This document shows positions 58,822 to 64,000 of a stretch of DNA of 64,000 bases, piece after piece (position 1 is the first letter of the stretch; every line of letters begins with the position of its first letter). The DNA is from an uncultured Lentisphaeria bacterium (lineage in GTDB: Bacteria; Verrucomicrobiota; Lentisphaeria; Victivallales; Victivallaceae), in assembly GCA_903863035.1 (NCBI GenBank), contig CAIPAT010000336.1, forward strand, positions 1 to 64,000, given 5' to 3'. The notes below the pieces were generated by a model. That model searched no databases. It was given only the letters and a program-made list of their open reading frames with translations, and had not been told where the DNA came from. Both the position numbers and the translations under genes were made by a program.

Positions 58822-60933
58822 TCAGTCCACCAGCGACAGCGAAATGCGCTTGCGTTCGCGGTCAATCTCGATGACGGTCACCGTGAGCCGGTCATGCACC
58901 GCCACCACTTCCTGCGGGTCGCGAATAAAACGGTCGGCCATTTTGCTGATATGCAGCAGACCGTCACAATGAACTCCGATATCCACGAATGCGCCGAATT
59001 TAGTGACATTAGTCACTACTCCGGGCAGTTTCATCCCTAATGCCAGATCGGTAATCGAGTGGACGTTTTCGGCAAACGCAAACGGCTTGAATTCCGGGCG
59101 CGGGTCGCGTCCGGGCCGGGCAAGTTCGCGCAGAATATCCTGCAAGGTCGGCAATCCGGTTGTATCGCTGACATAACGCGCCAGTTCGATTTTCTCGCCG
59201 TCCGCCGCTTTTTTCATCAGTTCAGGAATACTGCAGGCGTGATCTGCGGCCATGCGTTTTACCAGATCGTAGCTCTCCGGATGGACGCCGCTGGAATCCA
59301 GCGGATTTGCCGCTCCGCGGACACGCAGAAATCCGGCACACTGCTCAAACGCTTTCGGGCCGAGCCCTTTAACCTTTTTCAGTTCCGCACGGCTTTTGAA
59401 CGCGCCGTTGATATTGCGGTATTCCACGATATTTTCGGCGAGTTTCGGGCCGAGCCCGGAAACATAAGTCAGCAGTTCGATACTGGCGCTGTTCAATTCC
59501 ACGCCGACCGCGTTAACACAGCCGGCAACGGCATCATCCAGCGACTGCTTTAATGCGGCCTGGCAAACATCGTGCTGATACTGGCCGACCCCGATTGACT
59601 TGGGATCAATTTTGATCAATTCCGCCAGCGGGTCCTGCAGCCGCCGCCCGATGGAGACCGCGCTGCGGAAGGTCAGGTCAAGATCGGGGAATTCCCGTCG
59701 CGCCACCTCGCCCGCGGAGTAGATGGATGCCCCGCTCTCGTTGACGCTGATCACCGGAATTTCCGCCGGTACCGTCTGGCGCAGGAAAACTTCGGTTTCG
59801 CGCCCGGCGGTGCCGTTGCCGACCGCAATCACTTCCGTCTGGAATTTTTTGCAGGCATTGAGTATTGCCGCGGCTGCCGCAACGGTGTTTTCAGGATAGA
59901 TTACGCAATGCTCCAGCAACTGCCCCTGGGCATCAAGCACGGCAACCTTGCAGCCGGTACGGAAGCCGGGGTCAACCGCAATTACCCGCTTCTGTCCGAG
60001 CGGCGCTTCCAGCAGCAGTTGCTTCAGGTTTGAAACAAATACAGCGATAGCTTCAGCGTCGGCTTTCTGCTTAAGCAGATTGACGCTTTCATTTTCCAGC
60101 GACGGCTGCAGCAGGCGGGTGTAGGCGTCCTCAATCGCCGCTTCAAGCTGCGCGGCATAAATGAAATTGCGGTTCCTGATGATTCTCCTGGCAATGAGCC
60201 GGTTGGCATCGTCCTTGTCCGGACGCAGCTGCATTGTAAGAAACCCCTGTTCCTGACCGCGCATTACCGCCAGCGCCCGGTGCGAAGGCACGCGTCCGGC
60301 CGGTTCGCTGTAATCAAAATAATCCCGGAATACCGCAGCCTCTGAAGCTTTGGATTTAACCACTTTCGCCGCAAACATTCCATGACGCTGGAAAAGTTCC
60401 CGCAACTCTCCGCGAATCCCGGCATTTTCGCTGATATCCTCGGCAATGATATCCATTGCGCCGCTCAACGCCGCTTCAGTGTCGGCAACCCCTTTCTCCG
60501 GATTGACAAACTGCTTGAGATCCAGATACCCGCTCTGCTGCGCCAGGATGAATTTCGCCAGTGGTTCGAGTCCTTTCTCGCGGGCCATGGAGGCGCGGGT
60601 TTTGCGCTTCTGCTTATACGGCAGATAAAGGTCTTCAAGTTCATCCAGCGCGTAAACCGCATTGAATTTATTTTCCAGCTCCGGCGTCAGCAGTTCGCGT
60701 TCGCGCAGCGATTCCAGCATGTTCTCGCAGCGCTTGTGCAGTTTCTGCAAGGCGTCAATCCCGTCCCGCAGTTTGATCAGGACGACTTCGTCCAGTCCGC
60801 CGGTGGCCTCTTTGCGGTAGCGGGCGATAAATGGAACCGTCGCCCCTGATTCGAAGAGTTCATGGACTTTGCGGACTCTGCTCGGATCAATCCCGGACAA
60901 TCTGGCGAGATATAGAAGATCTTGTTCATTCAT
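58822..60933 (-). CDS. tex: Tex family RNA-binding transcription accessory protein
   Basis: A 703-residue protein with the full Tex layout: N-terminal helical domain (FIARYRKEATGGLDE), YqgF/RNase H-like domain (RVIAVDPGFRTGCKVAVLD, about residues 318-340), helix-hairpin-helix region (YVSGLGPKLAENIVEYRN, VKGLGPKAFEQCAGFLRVRG) and a C-terminal S1 domain (PGVVTNVTKFGAFVDIGVHCDGLLHIS). It binds nucleic acid and influences transcription. Length is slightly shorter than the E. coli homologue (773). Confidence 0.95.
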   Translation of the reverse strand: MNEQDLLYLARLSGIDPSRVRKVHELFESGATVPFIARYRKEATGGLDEVVLIKLRDGIDALQKLHKRCENMLESLRERELLTPELENKFNAVYALDELEDLYLPYKQKRKTRASMAREKGLEPLAKFILAQQSGYLDLKQFVNPEKGVADTEAALSGAMDIIAEDISENAGIRGELRELFQRHGMFAAKVVKSKASEAAVFRDYFDYSEPAGRVPSHRALAVMRGQEQGFLTMQLRPDKDDANRLIARRIIRNRNFIYAAQLEAAIEDAYTRLLQPSLENESVNLLKQKADAEAIAVFVSNLKQLLLEAPLGQKRVIAVDPGFRTGCKVAVLDAQGQLLEHCVIYPENTVAAAAAILNACKKFQTEVIAVGNGTAGRETEVFLRQTVPAEIPVISVNESGASIYSAGEVARREFPDLDLTFRSAVSIGRRLQDPLAELIKIDPKSIGVGQYQHDVCQAALKQSLDDAVAGCVNAVGVELNSASIELLTYVSGLGPKLAENIVEYRNINGAFKSRAELKKVKGLGPKAFEQCAGFLRVRGAANPLDSSGVHPESYDLVKRMAADHACSIPELMKKAADGEKIELARYVSDTTGLPTLQDILRELARPGRDPRPEFKPFAFAENVHSITDLALGMKLPGVVTNVTKFGAFVDIGVHCDGLLHISKMADRFIRDPQEVVAVHDRLTVTVIEIDRERKRISLSLVD

Positions 60934-61068
60934 ATCGAATATTTCCTGTCATAACGAAATTAAAAACTGATCCGCCCGGTGTGAGCATTTATCAGACAAC
61001 CCAGCATAAGTGAAAGACTCCTAATTTAATCCTTAAAAACAAGGATTCAAAAAGATGTACGTAACATT

Positions 61069-61101
61069 TATATACTCTATAAGCTTGAAAATTTAAACAT
61101 A
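61069..61101 (-). repeat. Dispersed TATACTCT repeat, copy E
   Basis: TATATACTCTATAAGCTTGA then AAATTTAAACA, the reverse complement of copy D with few changes. It lies in the 607-bp gap 60934-61540, which also has a hairpin AATCCTT/AAGGATT (61028-61047), ATCCTG-type words (61118-61135), the GTGTCCCAAATGGGGGAG segment near 61179-61196, and the 9-bp tandem at 61243-61281. No gene is supported in this gap. Confidence 0.6.
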
Positions 61102-61117
61102 TAGGAATTTGTATTTT

Positions 61118-61135
61118 AACAGGGATATACAGGAT
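61118..61135. repeat. ATCCTG-type interspersed repeat (inverted)
   Basis: AACAGGGATATACAGGAT, whose reverse complement ATCCTGTATATCCCTGTT matches the words at 43380-43407. Confidence 0.5.
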
Positions 61136-61242
61136 AAGAAAAGGTAACTTCATCCAGCAGGCGCGGGAAAGGTAACCGGTGTCCCAAATGGGGGAGCCAG
61201 CGAATGCGGAAGAGAAAAGTGGTAAAGGCAGTTTGCCGACGC

Positions 61243-61281
61243 AGTCCATGGTGTCCATATTGTCCATAAAGTCCATAGTCC
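61243..61281. repeat. Degenerate 9-bp tandem repeat (NGTCCATNN)x4
   Basis: Units AGTCCATGG, TGTCCATAT, TGTCCATAA and AGTCCATAG follow each other without gaps, a better-preserved version of the tract at 124-163. The minus-strand reading gives Met-Asp-X repeats, which I regard as a by-product of the DNA repeat. Confidence 0.7.
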
Positions 61282-61540
61282 GGCGGCCGGAAAACCGGAA
61301 TGTGCCAGTGCATGGGAAGTATGGGAAGTGAAAAAATGATAAGCTCGGAAGTTGTCCAAAATATTTTTTCAGGCGAATAACGTATTACGAGGATAAATGA
61401 AAACTATAAATCAAACTCTTTTTCGGGCTGTAAAAAATAATTTGTCCTGCTATAGTATACGGAGTCGCAATCTGAGAGTAAGTAAAAATCGCGACTCGGC
61501 ATTAATCCGAAAATAGTTAAATATTGTCAGATTGGATAAG

Positions 61541-62344
61541 ATGGCTGCGAGTAACGCTCAAAAAAATGACCCGAAAAATAAGAAAGACCGGCAGAAATTA
61601 GTCCGGGTCGCATTATTTCTGCTGGGTATGGCTGCAATTATTACTGCCAGCTTTCTTTCTTTCCAGTCTGCCTCCAGGGCACTTTTTGCAAAAAATGAAC
61701 ATTTTATTGTCAGAAGCATTGAAGTCCGCAGTTCCGGCTGGTGGAACGGACAGTCAAAACTTATTGCCGAAAAGCTTGACATGGTCATTGGCCGCGACAA
61801 TCTGTTCAGCACCGACTTGCGAGAGTTGAGGTCGCGCCTGATGGCTAAAATCTCAAACATTGAAGATATTACGGTTTCCCGCAAACTGCCGGATATTCTT
61901 CAGATCTCAATCGTGGAACGCATTCCGCGGGCTTTTCTGATGAGCAGCCGTTCTCAGTGGGTGGTGGATGAAAGTTGTGTGGTAATGCAGAAGCAGTATT
62001 GCAACAATATCAATAATGATATGCCGGTGATTCTGGGACTGGACATCAGAAACGGAGTACGTGACGGCATGGAAATTCCAGAAATCGGATCGGCGCTGGA
62101 CGCGATTATGTTGTCGGTCAGAAATTTTCCGGACATCAGGATTTCCGCGATCAGCGTCAGAAATTCCGAGCAGTTGACCTGTATTCTCTCGTTCAGGGAA
62201 AAGCAATATAAAGCTTTTATTCCCCGCAAGAAAATGATGTTTATGCTCAGTGTGCTGCGCAGTGCGATAATCAAAGCTCAGGATAGCGGGGACTCCCGCA
62301 CTGTATTGGATCTCAACTACAACGGCAACGTAATTCTTAAGTAA
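61541..62344 (+). CDS. FtsQ/DivIB-like POTRA membrane protein
   Basis: A 267-residue bitopic protein: a cytoplasmic basic N-terminus, one transmembrane helix (about residues 22-42, VALFLLGMAAIITASFLSF) and a periplasmic POTRA domain (IVRSIEVRSSGWWNG, RDNLFSTDLRELRSRLMAKI, ITVSRKLPDILQISIVERIPRAFL), then QWVVDESCVVM as in the FtsQ beta domain. This is the typical layout of the divisome protein FtsQ. It is not next to mur or fts genes in this window, so it is called by architecture only. ATG 61541 is preferred to TTG 61532, but neither has a clear ribosome binding site. Confidence 0.72.
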   Translation: MAASNAQKNDPKNKKDRQKLVRVALFLLGMAAIITASFLSFQSASRALFAKNEHFIVRSIEVRSSGWWNGQSKLIAEKLDMVIGRDNLFSTDLRELRSRLMAKISNIEDITVSRKLPDILQISIVERIPRAFLMSSRSQWVVDESCVVMQKQYCNNINNDMPVILGLDIRNGVRDGMEIPEIGSALDAIMLSVRNFPDIRISAISVRNSEQLTCILSFREKQYKAFIPRKKMMFMLSVLRSAIIKAQDSGDSRTVLDLNYNGNVILK

Positions 62345-62463
62345 CCCGCTCTTTGATTTAAAATTTGCATAAATCTCTCATGGTGATAATGTCTCCGTAA
62401 AGGATTTATTTCGGACAAAAAGCATCAAGCAAAAGAAACCATAAACTTGAAGAGACATGAATA

Positions 62464-63945
62464 ATGCTTGAGTTTCAATATTATAATATATTCTGCATTA
62501 TAGCAATTTTGCTGATAATGAGTGTTTTGGCTAATAAGTTGTCCGAGCACTTCAATATCCCGGCATTGCTGCTGTTTCTGGCTATAGGAATGTTCGCGGG
62601 CGCTGACGGTCCCGGTAAAATAGCTTTTGATGACGCCAGAGTGTCATATTTGGTCGGATCGGCGGCCCTGGCGTTTATCCTGTTCTCCGGCGGACTTTCC
62701 ACTCATTGGAAGACAATCAAACCCATCCTGTGCTGCGGGATTTCGCTGGCGACTGTCGGCGTGCTGCTGACCGCCCTGCTGGTTGGTTTGTTCGCTCACT
62801 ATGTAATGAATTTTCCGCTGAAAGAAGGTTTGCTGCTTGGCGCAATCGTTTCGTCAACTGACGCCGCTGCGGTATTTACCATTCTCCGGTCTCAAAGCGC
62901 AGGTTTGCGCGGACGGCTGCAGCCGTTACTGGAACTGGAATCCGGCAGCAATGACCCGATGGCGGTCTTTCTGACCATATTCATGATTGACATGCTGAGG
63001 AATCCTCACGTTTCTTATTTACACATGATCCCTGATTTTTTTATAGAAATGTCTTTCGGCGCAATTGTCGGGTTTGTTATCGGTAAAAGCGTGCCATGGG
63101 CGTTTAATAAATTGAAGTTGAACTATGACGGGCTTTACCATGTGCTGGGTATCGGCACGGTATTGCTGACTTACGGCATCAGCGGATGGATTGGCGGCAA
63201 CGGCTTCCTGGCGGTCTATGTCTGCGGCATTATCATCGGCAACAGCGATTTTCTCTATAAGAACAGTCTTGTCAAATTTCATGACGGGATCGGGTGGCTG
63301 ATGCAGATCGCCATGTTCCTGGTGCTGGGCCTGCTGGTGTTCCCGTCGGAATTACCTAAAGTGGTACTTCCCGGCCTGTTGCTGGCGCTGTTTCTGATGT
63401 TAATTGCCCGTCCGGCGGCAGTATTCATTTCTGCCATTGGCAGCGGATTTGATTTCCGCCAGAAGCTCTTTATCTCATGGGTCGGACTTCGTGGCGCAGC
63501 CCCGATTATGCTGGCAACGTTCCCCATGATTGCCGGTTATAGTAACTCTAAACAAATATTCAACCTGGTTTTCTTTATCGTGCTATCGTCGGTGCTGGTG
63601 CAGGGGCGTTTGCTGATGCGTGTTGCCAATGCTTTGGGCCTCAATAAGCGGATTACGCAGCGAACCCGTTCCCCGCTGGAATTTGAACGCACCGAGGCAC
63701 TGCAAAGTGACATGAGTGAAATCGAGATTACGGCGCTTTCGCCGGCTGTCGGCAAAAAGATCTCGGAACTGGCGCTGCCGCCGGACACCCTGATTATGCT
63801 GATCCGGCGGGAGCAGAGTTTCGTGGTGCCGAAAGGCAGTACCGTTATTGAACCGGCCGACTGCCTGCTTATTCTGGCCGAGCCCGATGCCATCCGCCAA
63901 ATAACCGCTGACCTGGTTCCTGAATCAGAAGGCCTCGCAGAATGA
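62464..63945 (+). CDS. cvrA: Potassium/proton antiporter, CPA1 type with TrkA-C domain
   Basis: A 493-residue antiporter with about twelve transmembrane helices in residues 1-390. The conserved blocks LSEHFNIPALLLFLAIGMFAGADGPG, EGLLLGAIVSSTDAAAVFTILRS and LLELESGSNDPMAVFLT match CvrA/NhaP2 antiporters. The C-terminal about 80 residues (EIEITALSPAVGKKISELALPPDTLIMLIRR in outline) form a TrkA-C/RCK-C-like domain that senses ligand. It exports K+ in exchange for protons and helps volume and pH control. Confidence 0.92.
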   Translation: MLEFQYYNIFCIIAILLIMSVLANKLSEHFNIPALLLFLAIGMFAGADGPGKIAFDDARVSYLVGSAALAFILFSGGLSTHWKTIKPILCCGISLATVGVLLTALLVGLFAHYVMNFPLKEGLLLGAIVSSTDAAAVFTILRSQSAGLRGRLQPLLELESGSNDPMAVFLTIFMIDMLRNPHVSYLHMIPDFFIEMSFGAIVGFVIGKSVPWAFNKLKLNYDGLYHVLGIGTVLLTYGISGWIGGNGFLAVYVCGIIIGNSDFLYKNSLVKFHDGIGWLMQIAMFLVLGLLVFPSELPKVVLPGLLLALFLMLIARPAAVFISAIGSGFDFRQKLFISWVGLRGAAPIMLATFPMIAGYSNSKQIFNLVFFIVLSSVLVQGRLLMRVANALGLNKRITQRTRSPLEFERTEALQSDMSEIEITALSPAVGKKISELALPPDTLIMLIRREQSFVVPKGSTVIEPADCLLILAEPDAIRQITADLVPESEGLAE

Positions 63946-63970
63946 ACTCAACAATGGAGCGATGCAACTG

Positions 63971-64000
63971 ATGCCGGATAATGTTAAAAAGAGCGGCAGC
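63971..64000 (+). CDS. Start of a downstream gene (partial)
   Basis: The frame from ATG 63971 reads MPDNVKKSGS to the window end. GGAG at 63956-63959 is 11 nt upstream; an in-frame ATG at 63962 is only 2 nt from it. Only ten codons are visible, so no function can be given. Confidence 0.3.
   Translation, partial: MPDNVKKSGS

Noticed and set aside
61116-61359. Minus-strand open frames beginning Met-Asp-X repeats or His/Trp-rich sequence
   Set aside because: They arise from the 9-bp GTCCAT tandem and nearby repeats; no ribosome binding site or conserved protein sequence is seen.
1-64000. tRNA, rRNA, CRISPR arrays and phage modules
   Set aside because: No tRNA T-loop consensus in a cloverleaf, no rRNA-like stretch, no regularly spaced repeat-spacer array and no phage structural genes were seen by eye. 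The tandem repeats present have units of 8, 9 or 22 bp without spacers.

Overview
The window looks like chromosomal DNA from a Gram-negative bacterium of the PVC superphylum, most likely Lentisphaerota (Victivallales-like). This is inference from gene content: prepilin-type pseudopilins with the [13 protein letters not shown] signature sit inside sugar-degradation loci, there is a DUF4838 protein, many Gfo/Idh oxidoreductases and sugar isomerases, a zinc-ribbon-capped serine/threonine kinase, and a complete Kdo/LPS-export gene set. Coding DNA is mostly moderately GC-rich. Intergenic DNA is AT-rich and full of short dispersed repeats. I saw no tRNA, rRNA or CRISPR array.

Layout. 1-13 kb: the tail of an outer-membrane-type protein, a Bax-inhibitor-like membrane protein, a metallo-hydrolase, a flavin reductase, HPr, a glycosyltransferase-TPR protein, a LysE exporter, a phosphoesterase, a Ser/Thr kinase, an Lrp regulator with a 29-bp palindromic operator plus its EamA exporter, and a decayed transposase. 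13.7-20.9 kb: a carbohydrate locus on the minus strand (LacI regulator, pseudopilin, GH130-like, GH39-like, PHP hydrolase). 21-27.7 kb: a divergent envelope locus in which a TolC-like lipoprotein and an 82-residue protein face a HlyD adaptor, a GAF-like/HlyD hybrid and a PqqD-like/M50 protease/HlyD hybrid. This is the best candidate for an uncharacterised export system. 27.8-29.6 kb: a five-zinc-ribbon membrane protein. 30-37.7 kb: an LPS operon (rfaE1, kdsB, kdsA, kdsC, a very long LptA-like protein, lptB) followed by hpf.

37.8-43.4 kb: sugar isomerases, an oxidoreductase and an AraC regulator. 44-47 kb: ispE, an oxidoreductase and a lipoprotein hydrolase. 47-54.3 kb: a second sugar locus (pseudopilin, DUF4838, Gfo/Idh, amidohydrolase, unknown gene) opposite an AraC regulator. 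It is more AT-rich than its flanks and bordered by an IS1634-like remnant, so it may be acquired. 54.7-58.7 kb: an ArnT/PMT-like transferase, a methyltransferase-GT2 fusion and a second methyltransferase, probably one glycan or lipid-sugar operon. 58.8-64 kb: tex, an FtsQ-like protein, a K+/H+ antiporter and the start of another gene.

How they work together. The LPS genes make heptose and CMP-Kdo precursors and carry LPS across the periplasm. The two sugar loci each place a regulator next to a pseudopilin and then hydrolases and oxidoreductases, which suggests substrate-specific surface machinery. The intergenic repeats (a TATACTCT/GGCTGAAAATTT family in at least eight copies, 9-bp GTCCAT tracts, 8-bp TTCTAAAG tracts, and hairpins with a compensatory base change) are a notable feature in their own right.
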